The notes under the pieces are model-generated. The model ran no database searches. It saw nothing but the letters and a program-made list of their open reading frames with translations, and was not told the origin of the DNA. From Deltaproteobacteria bacterium (GTDB lineage Bacteria; Desulfobacterota; Desulfomonilia; UBA1062): a stretch of 64,000 bases of DNA. Of this stretch, positions 17,959 through 25,907 are shown one piece after another; position 1 is the first letter of the stretch; each line of letters opens with the position of its first letter. Position numbers and translations under genes: made by a program. The stretch is taken from positions 37,978 through 101,977 of the forward strand of contig JAKPQL010000077.1 in assembly GCA_029547045.1 (NCBI GenBank), written 5' to 3'.

Positions 17959-18666
17959 TCATGCAATCGCATGAAAAGGCATGTTCGTCTCAGGGTTTTC
18001 CGGGACAGGTTCCGTGGGCTCTTCCCTATCAGACCCTTGGACCTCTTCCTGGCCCTGGTCCTGCTGTTCGAAGGCGGCCTGCATGTCGGCCATCCTCTCC
18101 TGGGAAGCCTCTGTCCGGGCATGCTGCGCCTTCTGTGCCGCCGCCGCGGCCACGGCCCGGTCCTGGGCGCTGGGATCGGCAGGCGCCAGGGCCGAGGCCC
18201 TGACCCGCTGCATCTTCTGGATGGTCTGTTCGGGGTCGTTCTCCGAGGAGGTATCGATGCTCACCTCTCCGCCCACGGCGTAGATCCTGCCGTCAGGTCC
18301 CCGCTGATACTGATACTTCACCCCTCCCCGGATCAGCCCGCCGCCTGCGGCCATGTGGGCCATCTCGTGGGCCCTGACCTTCTGGTCCCGCTGCGCGAGC
18401 TGCTGGACCTGCCTGCGCTCCTCGTTGGAGAGTTCCTCCGTGCCCTTGTTTTCTTCGAAGTCGTTTTTCAACTCGTTCGTCCTGTCAGACCCGGATATGG
18501 TCCCTGTCCGGTCATAGACGGGGTTGCGGGACTCCGGCGAGCCGATGCGCACAGCATCGTCTCCCCGGGGCACAGACCCTGGGCAGGACGGCGCCTCCCG
18601 GGACAGGGACTGATCCCGCGGACAGCTCTGGTATACGCTCTCAGGGCTGATGGGCAGTATCTTCAT
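17959..18666 (-). CDS. Putative metalloprotease, SprA-related (CJM1_0395) family
   Basis: A 235-residue protein with HEMAHMAAGG near residue 100, an HExxH zinc-protease-like motif, followed by GVKYQYQRGPDGRIYAVGGEVSID, both hallmarks of the SprA-related family. The flanks are low-complexity, charged and Gln/Glu-rich, with a probable coiled coil after residue 165. No signal peptide is seen. Whether it is an active peptidase has not been shown for this family as far as I know. It stands alone, convergent with the Fic gene. Confidence 0.75.
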   Translation of the reverse strand: MKILPISPESVYQSCPRDQSLSREAPSCPGSVPRGDDAVRIGSPESRNPVYDRTGTISGSDRTNELKNDFEENKGTEELSNEERRQVQQLAQRDQKVRAHEMAHMAAGGGLIRGGVKYQYQRGPDGRIYAVGGEVSIDTSSENDPEQTIQKMQRVRASALAPADPSAQDRAVAAAAAQKAQHARTEASQERMADMQAAFEQQDQGQEEVQGSDREEPTEPVPENPETNMPFHAIA

Positions 18667-18789
18667 ACGCTTTCACACGCTGCGCGGAGCACTGTAATAA
18701 CTGATCGGCACATACTGTTTTCTAATTACATAGGGCCTTTTCGGGAAAAGGAAAGGGGGTGTCCCCCGTTCATGCCGCGCCGGACCCCC

Positions 18790-19566
18790 TCACGCGAGGG
18801 AATAGGTGTCGATGATCCTGCGCTCGAGCTCGCCCTCTATCCTGGCGATGACCTCCACGTGGCCGGCGATGGACGAGTTCTGGAGCTTGTGCCGCAGGAG
18901 CTCGTCCACCTGGAAGATCCCCGCGGAGTTTGCCAGCGTGATCACCAGCTTCACGGGCCGCTGGTCGCCCTCCTCGATGTCCACCGCGTCCACTGCCTGG
19001 GCAGAGATGGAGTGGATGTTCACCTTGCCCGCCTCGAAGGGGATGCGCGAGCGACCCTCCTTCATGTCCAGGGCGTCAGCCACCTTGAGGACGCCCGCCT
19101 CCACGGTGAGGCAGGTCTCCTTGGCGTTGTGGGCCACGATGGCGTGCATGACCTCGGCGGTGATGACGGTGAGCGCCGGCTCATTATAGATCCCCTGCAG
19201 GAGCTGCCGGCACTTGGGGTAGGCGAAGATGAGGCTGTGCCGCTCGTGGTCGTTGCGGTGCACCGCGATGCCGATGTCGTGGAGGCAGGAGGCGAGGACC
19301 ACCACCACCTCGGCGTCGTCCGGTTCCAGGCCGTGGTTCTTCACCACGCTGGGCTCCACCCCTCCCTTCACCAGCAGGCGGAGTATCCTCAACGCGGCGT
19401 TCGCCACGATGCGGATATGGATCTCGCCGTGGTCGTTGATGCCGCTGCGGTCCACAGCGTTCATGTTGGCGCATTTCCACAGCTGGAGCAGTTCCTGGTC
19501 TTCCTGGATGCGCTCCATCAGGAGTGCGAGCCGGGCATTCTTCTTCGTGGGTAAGTGAAAGCTCAT
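18790..19566 (-). CDS. HD-domain phosphohydrolase
   Basis: About 258 residues starting MSFHLPTKK; GGGAGG lies seven bases before this ATG, while the open frame upstream runs over the next gene. The HD motif is CLHDIGIAVHRNDHERHSL near residues 93-112, with NAKETCLTVEAGVLKVADALD giving the later metal ligands. Probably a metal-dependent phosphohydrolase acting on a nucleotide or related substrate; which one is unknown. Divergent from the aminotransferase gene. Confidence 0.75.
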   Translation of the reverse strand: MSFHLPTKKNARLALLMERIQEDQELLQLWKCANMNAVDRSGINDHGEIHIRIVANAALRILRLLVKGGVEPSVVKNHGLEPDDAEVVVVLASCLHDIGIAVHRNDHERHSLIFAYPKCRQLLQGIYNEPALTVITAEVMHAIVAHNAKETCLTVEAGVLKVADALDMKEGRSRIPFEAGKVNIHSISAQAVDAVDIEEGDQRPVKLVITLANSAGIFQVDELLRHKLQNSSIAGHVEVIARIEGELERRIIDTYSLA

Positions 19567-19717
19567 GGGGATCCTCCCTTTCACCTGGACGGATACGTAC
19601 CATATTCCCGGGCACGATGGTAGTACCGCCGCATGTCCTGCGGCCTGGGTCCCGGCATCGATCCCCGCGCTCCCGGGTATTCCTTGACAGCCGGCCCTCC
19701 TCGCCGTACCTACAGGC

Positions 19718-20899
19718 ATGATGGCGAGAGAGAACGGTATCACCTTTGATTTCGACATGCCCGTGAACAGGCGCAACACCTCGAGCCTCAAGTGGGACCG
19801 GTACCGGGGCACGGACACCCTGCCCCTGTGGGTGGCGGACATGGACTTCCAGGCCCCGCCCGCGGTCCTGGCTACACTGCGGAAGCGCGTGGACCACGGC
19901 GTGTTCGGGTACACGCTCCCCTCGGATGACCTGATGGATGCGGTGCTGGCCATGCTCCGGAGCGCCCATGCCTGGGAGGTCCGGCCCGAGTGGGTCGTGT
20001 GGCTGCCCGGGCTTGTCACGGGCCTGAACGTCGCCTGCCGATGCGTGGGGGAACCTGGTGACGAGATCATGACCACCACCCCTGCCTATCCGCCCTTCCT
20101 GAGCGCGCCTTCGATGGCACAACGCAGCCTGATCAACGTTCCCCACGTGGCAGAGGCGTCAGGATACGCCTTTGACTTCGATCGCATGGAACGTTCTGCA
20201 ACGGACCGCACGCGCATGTTCATCCTGTGCAACCCGCACAACCCCACTGGCAGGGTCTTCACCAGGGCCGAACTCGAACGTCTGGCAGGATTGTGTCTGA
20301 GCGGGGGCATGGTCATCTGTTCGGACGAGATCCACTGCGGTCTGGTCCTCGACCACGACAAGGCCCACCTCTCCATCGCCGCCTTGGACGGAGAAGTGGC
20401 ACGCCGGAGCATCACCCTGCTCGCGCCCAGCAAGACGTACAACCTGCCAGGCCTCGGATGCTCGCTGGCAGTGATCCCGGACAATGACCTGCGCTCACGG
20501 TTCAGACAGGTCATGGCCGGCATCGTGCCGCATGTCAATGCACTGGGGTTCGCCGCCGCCCTGGCCGCGTACCGCGACTGCGAGGACTGGCGCCTGGAGC
20601 TCATCGGCTATCTCCGGGAAAACCGCGACCTGGTGGAGTCCTTCGTGGCAAACTCCGGGGGCCTGTCCATGCACCACGTGGAGGCCACCTACCTGGCGTG
20701 GATCGACTGCCGGGGCATCGGGCACGATGACCCTGCGGCCTTTTTCGAACAGGCCGGGGTGGGCCTGTCCAGCGGCGCTGACTTCGGCACCCCGGGCTTC
20801 GTGCGCCTGAACTTCGGGTGCCGCCGCAGCCTGCTGGACGAAGCGCTCTCCAGGATGGGTTCTGCGCTTGGTCAGCGCGCCGAGGCCCCGGCTCCGTAG
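19718..20899 (+). CDS. MalY/PatB-type PLP-dependent aminotransferase or C-S lyase
   Basis: A 393-residue fold type I PLP enzyme. LPLWVADMDFQAPPAV near the N-terminus and FGYTLPSDDLMDAV are typical of MalY/PatB cystathionine beta-lyases. CNPHNPTGRVF and ICSDEIHCGLV bind the cofactor and LLAPSKTYNLPGLGCS carries the PLP lysine. It likely cleaves C-S bonds of cystathionine-like substrates. The second ATG (19721) is an equal start. The last 28 bases overlap the convergent helicase gene. Confidence 0.85.
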   Translation: MMARENGITFDFDMPVNRRNTSSLKWDRYRGTDTLPLWVADMDFQAPPAVLATLRKRVDHGVFGYTLPSDDLMDAVLAMLRSAHAWEVRPEWVVWLPGLVTGLNVACRCVGEPGDEIMTTTPAYPPFLSAPSMAQRSLINVPHVAEASGYAFDFDRMERSATDRTRMFILCNPHNPTGRVFTRAELERLAGLCLSGGMVICSDEIHCGLVLDHDKAHLSIAALDGEVARRSITLLAPSKTYNLPGLGCSLAVIPDNDLRSRFRQVMAGIVPHVNALGFAAALAAYRDCEDWRLELIGYLRENRDLVESFVANSGGLSMHHVEATYLAWIDCRGIGHDDPAAFFEQAGVGLSSGADFGTPGFVRLNFGCRRSLLDEALSRMGSALGQRAEAPAP

Positions 20900-22131
20900 C
20901 GCGCGCCGGCACCGCGCGGCCTGCCTCCCCGGGTCTTCATGGAATGGCGCTGGGGACTCCTCCCTCGACCTCCCTGGCGGGCCGCCGGGAACAGGCCCTC
21001 GGGCCTGGGCCGTGTATAGTCGAAGCCCGGCAGGACCTTGTGCTCAAGTGCCGCCCCGAGGGCGCACTCGATGGCGTACGCCATGGAGGTGTCCTCGCTG
21101 GTGACGAAGGTGAAGGCCTCGCCCGTCCTGGAAACGCGGCCGGTGCGGCCGATGCGGTGGGTGTACGACTCGGCGGTGTCGGGCATGTCGTAGTTGATGA
21201 CATGGGTGATGGCCGACACGTCGATGCCGCGGGCAGCGATGTCCGTTGCCACGAGGATCTTGTACGACCCGGCGCGGAATCCCTCGATGGCATGCTGCCG
21301 CTGGCTCTGCGACAGGTTGCCCTGCAGGGACGTGGCGCTGAACCCCGAAAGCCCCAGCTGTTCGGCCAGCTTCTTTGCGCGGTGCTTGGTCCGGGTGAAC
21401 ACGAGCACCGAGTCCGTTACGGTGTGCCGGAGCAACTCCTTGAGCAGGGCCGTTTTCAGATGCTGCTCAACGTGGTAGAGGGCGTGGGATATGGTTTCCA
21501 CGGGCTTGGTATGGTCGACCTGGACCGTGACCGCATCGCGGAGCATGTCGGCGGACAGGCGGCGGATGTCATCGGGCATGGTGGCCGAAAAGAGCAGGTT
21601 CTGCCGCTTCATGGGGAGCTGCCTGACGATCCGGCGGATGTCGGGAAGGAAGCCCATGTCGAACATGCGGTCGGCCTCGTCGATGACCAGGGTCTCCAGG
21701 CCGGAGAGGTCGATGGTCTTCCGGGACAGGTGGTCCAGCAGCCTGCCAGGGCAGGCCACGAGGATCTCAGAGCCGCGCCTGACGGCCTGGACCTGGGGCT
21801 CCATGCCCACGCCGCCGATGATGACAGAGCTGTGGAGCTTCGTGTTCTTCCCCAGTGCGGTGACGCTCTCGTGTATCTGGACGGCCAGTTCCCGCGTGGG
21901 TGCAAGGATCAGGGCCCTGACCCTGCGGCGCGGGCCGGTCATGAGCCTGTGGAGCAGCGGCAGCGCAAAGGCCGCCGTCTTCCCGGTGCCGGTCTGAGCG
22001 AGGCCCAGGACGTCACTTCCGTTCACGATGTGGGGGATGGACTGTGCCTGGATGGGGGTGGGTGAGGTGTATCCCTGCGCAGCGATTGCAGCAGAGATGT
22101 CCGGGTGTAGATTGAAGTGTTCGAATGTCAT
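20872..22131 (-). CDS. DEAD-box ATP-dependent RNA helicase, RhlE-like
   Basis: A 419-residue helicase. Motifs in order: Q motif GYTSPTPIQAQSIP, motif I AQTGTGKT, Ia PTRELA, II DEAD (VIDEADRMFDMGF), III SAT, IV-VI with VATDIAARGIDV and HRIGRTGR. The C-terminal tail (about 45 residues) is Gly/Arg-rich, as in RhlE-type helicases, and likely binds RNA. Start chosen at 22131 because AAGGAG precedes it and the family begins MTFEHFNL-like. It converges on the MalY-like gene with a 28-base overlap. Confidence 0.92.
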   Translation of the reverse strand: MTFEHFNLHPDISAAIAAQGYTSPTPIQAQSIPHIVNGSDVLGLAQTGTGKTAAFALPLLHRLMTGPRRRVRALILAPTRELAVQIHESVTALGKNTKLHSSVIIGGVGMEPQVQAVRRGSEILVACPGRLLDHLSRKTIDLSGLETLVIDEADRMFDMGFLPDIRRIVRQLPMKRQNLLFSATMPDDIRRLSADMLRDAVTVQVDHTKPVETISHALYHVEQHLKTALLKELLRHTVTDSVLVFTRTKHRAKKLAEQLGLSGFSATSLQGNLSQSQRQHAIEGFRAGSYKILVATDIAARGIDVSAITHVINYDMPDTAESYTHRIGRTGRVSRTGEAFTFVTSEDTSMAYAIECALGAALEHKVLPGFDYTRPRPEGLFPAARQGGRGRSPQRHSMKTRGGRPRGAGARYGAGASAR

Positions 22132-22579
22132 TGATGCTCCTTTGTATAGTATGTGTCTGGCACTGGGTCTGTGCCCTCGCGGGCAGGCCCGGTCTCCTGA
22201 AACCACTGGGATGTTTTTCAGCGGGAATGCATCGGACTCGTGGCAGATGGGTTCCTGTTCGGTTGTTCGGCTGAATATCTTGATGAATGACGATCCCCTG
22301 TTCCCTTGTCCGTTTGCTGATACGTCGTGTCGATCATGCCATTTCCATGGTTATCCAGCCTCGTCCCTGAGCACGCACGCGTGCCCTTCTTGTTCTGAAA
22401 GACGGGAGGTATCGGCTTATGCCTCAAAGGCCTGCCGGGTGTCTTCGAGAAAGGGTATTCAGGTAAGACCGACTCGCATTCCAGACTGCGCGTATCACTA
22501 CGCGCCCCCACGGAGGCTGTCAAGGAGAAAAGACATTTGGCGGCCGTTTCCCCGGATACGGCGCCTGCCTTGTGCATCT
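22132..22579. other. Intergenic region upstream of the helicase gene
   Basis: 448 bases between two leftward genes. It probably holds the helicase promoter and a long 5' leader. A 10-bp palindrome GCACGCGTGC lies at 22375-22384. I find no convincing ORF, RNA or terminator. Confidence 0.5.
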
Positions 22580-24244
22580 TTACGACCGAGGGGGCTCCAC
22601 GGGCAGGATCCCGGCATCACGGCCCAGGCCGTCCAGCACCCCTGCATCCCGCAAGTATGGGTCCTTCTTGAAATATACCGTTCCCGCCTCGTCCACCTCC
22701 ACGGTCCAGTAGAGCAGGAGGATGGGAATGGGCCGTGGCAGGTAAACGGTCCTCGTCCTTAGCTCCCCCTTCGCCCTCATGAGCCCGTCCATACCCCAGC
22801 GGCTCGGATTGTCCAGCAGCAGCTCCGCCAGCTCGAAGGGCCTTTCCAGGCGGATGCATCCCGAGCTGAACGTCCTGTCTTCACGGGAAAAGAGCTCCTT
22901 GTACGGTGTGTCGTGGAGGTACACGAAGTATGCGTTGGGGAACATGATCTTGATGCGGCCCAGGGCGTTCTTCGGGCCCGGTTTCTGCCTGAGCGTGTAG
23001 GGAAACCGCTGTCCGGGGTAGCGCGACCAGTCCACGCTGCTCGGGTCCACCGGCCTTCCCCTGCTGTCCAGGATGGTTAGCCCGTTCTTACTGAGGTATC
23101 TCGGGTTCTTCCTGACAGCGGGCAGGACGTCCTGCTCGAAGATCGTGGGCGGCACCACCCATGCCGGGTTGATCTCCACGTGGGTGATCTCCGACCTGAA
23201 CACGGGCGTGTCCCGGTAGGGTCTGCCCACCTGGGCCCTGCAGGAGAAGACGATCCTGCCGTCTTTGCTGTAGAACACGCGGAACCCGGCGATGTCCACC
23301 AGGACAAAGGTTTCCTCGACCCCTCTGAGCACCCACCGCGCGCGTTCGAGGTTCACGCGGATCTGGTCGATGCGGTCCTCCAGGGGCACGTTCATGGCCT
23401 CCAAGGTCCCCGCGCCGGCTACCCCGTCCTGCTTCAGGCCGTGCCTTCGCTGGAAAAGCATGACCGCTCCCTCCAGGGTCTCGTCGAAGACCTCGGGGTC
23501 AGCCGGATCCTCCCCGACAGGATCGGTGACGGCGAGGCGCCTGCGGAGTGAGGCCACCCGAGGGTCCTTCATGCCCGTCTTCAGCGCAGGTCCGGGTGGA
23601 ACACTCTCCCAGCCGCCGGTGGCCCTGAACGCGCGATACCGGGCAAGGGCGTTCTTCAGGCGGTCATAGTAGGGGTGATCGATCCTCCAGCTCCGTGCCG
23701 CCTGTGTCAGGGAAGGTGAGTTCAGGGCGTCCTCCAGGAAGAGGATGGGGTCGGAGCCCCGAACCTGTTGCTTGAGGTTCCACTGCGGATGGTGCGTGAC
23801 CGGGTCTTCCCTCCCGCAGCTGAGGTCATGGGCGAGCAGGATGAACGCATCGGTGAGGAGGATGTCGAGGGCTGCCGTGGTCGCTGCGTCGGGGAAGAGC
23901 CCGGAGAGGATCTCCTCCTGCAGGGACCGAATCTCCTCCACGTGATACGCCCTGGGGTCGAGACCCTCGGCGTAGGTTTCCTCAATAGCGGAAAGGAGTT
24001 GCTCCACCCAGGCCGGATCGAGCCATATGGGCCGATACCCGCGACGCTGGTACAGCTCGGACAGGACCAGGGCGGAGGATATCTGACAGGCACCAACGGC
24101 CAATCCGCCCTCTGGCGGGCTGCTGCCGAGCTTTACCTGGATGAGGGCGGCGACCTCGTCTTCGAAGGGGCTGCACAGGCCGGTTTCTGGCATGAGCATC
24201 GTGACACCCAGCAGCAGGAGGAAGAGGGGTAAAATACGCGGCAT
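22580..24244 (-). CDS. L,D-transpeptidase, YcbB (LdtD)-like
   Basis: A 554-residue exported enzyme. A signal peptide covers roughly the first 25 residues (LPLFLLLLGVTMLMP). A peptidoglycan-binding module (VMLFQRRHGLKQDGVAGAGT) precedes the YkuD catalytic domain, with HDTPYKELF and SSGCIRLERP; the nucleophile is Cys463. Such enzymes form 3-3 cross-links in peptidoglycan in the periplasm. The length and order match the large YcbB type. It is followed by nothing on this strand and preceded by the DUF882 gene, as in the ycbB-ycbK pair of enterobacteria. Confidence 0.92.
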   Translation of the reverse strand: MPRILPLFLLLLGVTMLMPETGLCSPFEDEVAALIQVKLGSSPPEGGLAVGACQISSALVLSELYQRRGYRPIWLDPAWVEQLLSAIEETYAEGLDPRAYHVEEIRSLQEEILSGLFPDAATTAALDILLTDAFILLAHDLSCGREDPVTHHPQWNLKQQVRGSDPILFLEDALNSPSLTQAARSWRIDHPYYDRLKNALARYRAFRATGGWESVPPGPALKTGMKDPRVASLRRRLAVTDPVGEDPADPEVFDETLEGAVMLFQRRHGLKQDGVAGAGTLEAMNVPLEDRIDQIRVNLERARWVLRGVEETFVLVDIAGFRVFYSKDGRIVFSCRAQVGRPYRDTPVFRSEITHVEINPAWVVPPTIFEQDVLPAVRKNPRYLSKNGLTILDSRGRPVDPSSVDWSRYPGQRFPYTLRQKPGPKNALGRIKIMFPNAYFVYLHDTPYKELFSREDRTFSSGCIRLERPFELAELLLDNPSRWGMDGLMRAKGELRTRTVYLPRPIPILLLYWTVEVDEAGTVYFKKDPYLRDAGVLDGLGRDAGILPVEPPRS

Positions 24245-24317
24245 GAAGCCTCACTCTCTCGGACATGCACGGGCATGTCCGCTGCCGGGCGCATTCAGAC
24301 GCCCGGTACAAGCCCTG

Positions 24318-24935
24318 TCACCAGTATCGCACGCGTCCGACATCCACGTGGATGAAATCGGAGCCGGGATAATACCCTACACCACCAGCCTTGAGGGACA
24401 TGGCGATGGATCGGAGCTCGGACAGGTTGCACCCGGGCAGCCGGATGTCAGCGGCCTTGGCCTCCATGTGGAGGCTGTTCCTGGCAACGCCGCTGCTGTG
24501 GTCCCGGAGCCTGGCATTGGTGATCGGCGAGCGGTACCCGGAGATGATGTGCAGGGGTTCTCCGGAACAGGCTCCGTGGTGTATGGCATGGAGAACGTCG
24601 AGAAGACCCGTGTCCATGGGGCGTGTCTCTTCGGTGCGGTGGTCCCGCAGGATGCTGTTTATCTCGGAGAGGGCTTCGGGAAGATACCTGCCCCCAGACC
24701 AGTATACCGTTTTGAGGCGTTCACCCGTGTGGGTGTTGTAGAGATCCAGCGACCGTTCCAATCCCAGCGGCCCTTTGACGGCTGCATACAGGGCGCCGGG
24801 GAAGAGGCACCCTGCCAGGGCCAGTGCCCCTGCCTTCAAAAAATCCCGGCGGCACAGCCCTCGGCCATGCTCCGGGTGAATGTGTGCATTGGTCCCGTCA
24901 CTCATCGTTTCGGGCAAAATATCCAATGTATTCAT
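24318..24935 (-). CDS. DUF882 (YcbK/M15-like) peptidoglycan peptidase, Tat-exported
   Basis: A 205-residue protein with a twin-arginine signal RRDFLKAGALALAG (residues about 29-42). The DUF882/M15 domain has SGYRSPITNARLR, NSLHMEAKAADIRLPG and FIHVDVGRVRYW, carrying the His/Asp zinc ligands of LAS-type D,D- or L,D-carboxypeptidases. It likely trims or cleaves peptidoglycan stems next to the L,D-transpeptidase encoded downstream. Neither the ATG at 24935 nor the one at 24905 has a strong ribosome site. Confidence 0.85.
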   Translation of the reverse strand: MNTLDILPETMSDGTNAHIHPEHGRGLCRRDFLKAGALALAGCLFPGALYAAVKGPLGLERSLDLYNTHTGERLKTVYWSGGRYLPEALSEINSILRDHRTEETRPMDTGLLDVLHAIHHGACSGEPLHIISGYRSPITNARLRDHSSGVARNSLHMEAKAADIRLPGCNLSELRSIAMSLKAGGVGYYPGSDFIHVDVGRVRYW

Positions 24936-25103
24936 ATCCTGTCAACCTGTTTGACCATGGTCATGGCTGATGCGGCCATGTATAGTTGTTTTCTTCGTCA
25001 CCCATGGCGGGGCCTCAAGGCGATTACGTTCCCGTAACTTCAGGTGCTTCCCTGAAGAATTCCCCCTTCCCCCTGCGGGCCGGAGGGTGCTAGAGGGTGG
25101 TCA

Positions 25104-25724
25104 GTGCAGAAGGTGTTTGGTGTGCAGGGTGCGAAACCCGGACAAGACCACGCTGCTGCATACAGGGACAACTCATCGATGATCATGGATACGCCCCACA
25201 TGCCCAGGATCGTGGAATCGGACCCCCGGTTCCCCCTTGTCCTCCATGCCCTCTCCCTGCACCCCCGGCCCCTGTGGCCGGGGGGCACCACTGCCGTGCC
25301 TTCGGCACGGCTCGACCCTGACCTTTCAAGGGCCCTGCGCAGTGTCCACCACGCAGGCCGGGCAGTCCGGGGCCTGGAAAAGGCGGAGCACCGCCTCGCC
25401 CGGGAGGAACAGGGACTGCTCCTGGCGGACCAGCAGGGTGGGGCGCGGCGGGGGGTGCGCGTCTCCCGCCTCCTCGTCCTGTCGGACGACGGGGCGGAAC
25501 GCTTCTACCGCAGGGTCGACTCGCTCCTGCGCCGGCACGGCCCCCGGGTGCTGGCACTGCGCCTCGATGCCGGCGCTTCGACCTTGGGGGAGATGCTCTT
25601 CGGACCGGGCCGCATGGCCCGGCTCATCATGATCGAGCACAAGGAGGCGGTGAGTTCCGTACTCCTGGCACTGGCCGGACAGGGCGCTGCGGGCCCTGTG
25701 GATACCGGGTCTCCTAAACAGTAG
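25104..25724 (+). CDS. Hypothetical protein
   Basis: Open for 206 codons; the real start may be later (for example the ATG at 25179 or beyond), as no ATG has a good ribosome site. The conserved-looking part is residues about 60-195: a charged helical region with GLEKAEHRLAREEQGLLLAD, then RLLVLSDDGAERFYRRVDSLLRRHG and a final LIMIEHKEAVSSVLLALAG. I do not recognise a named family. Codon use favours G/C at third positions in this frame, supporting a real gene. It lies upstream of the SCP2/glycyl-radical gene on the same strand. Confidence 0.5.
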   Translation: MQKVFGVQGAKPGQDHAAAYRDNSSMIMDTPHMPRIVESDPRFPLVLHALSLHPRPLWPGGTTAVPSARLDPDLSRALRSVHHAGRAVRGLEKAEHRLAREEQGLLLADQQGGARRGVRVSRLLVLSDDGAERFYRRVDSLLRRHGPRVLALRLDAGASTLGEMLFGPGRMARLIMIEHKEAVSSVLLALAGQGAAGPVDTGSPKQ

Positions 25725-25770
25725 GCAACCTGGGATCCATCACCATTTCCTGCACCCGCTCGCTTTACCC

Positions 25771-25813
25771 TGACATGTCATGATTACTTCGTCTTATAAG
25801 GTGTCCGCGGACA
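25771..25813 (+). promoter_or_regulatory. Candidate promoter and operator of the SCP2/glycyl-radical gene
   Basis: A 10-bp palindrome TGACATGTCA (25771-25780), an AT-rich TTATAA (25794-25799) spaced 17 bases after TGACAT, and a perfect 12-bp palindrome TGTCCGCGGACA (25802-25813) where transcription would start. This is the classic placement of a repressor site. It lies about 95 bases before the likely start codon. Confidence 0.4.
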
Positions 25814-25907
25814 AGGAGGAGTGACCTCCGTACCCTCTCCGGGGATGTCTGCCGGTATCGGCCATTGATTCTTGTCCCCTGCAGGGATATCATGTGACGG
25901 GGTCCCC

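Noticed and set aside
25263..25300. Hairpin CCCCTGTGGCCGGGG as a terminator
   Set aside because: It lies inside the protein-like open frame at 25104-25724 and has no T tract.
25821..25868. A 15-codon GTG leader peptide before the SCP2-GRE gene
   Set aside because: The AGGAGGA is only one base or less from the GTG, and the peptide shows no attenuator features.
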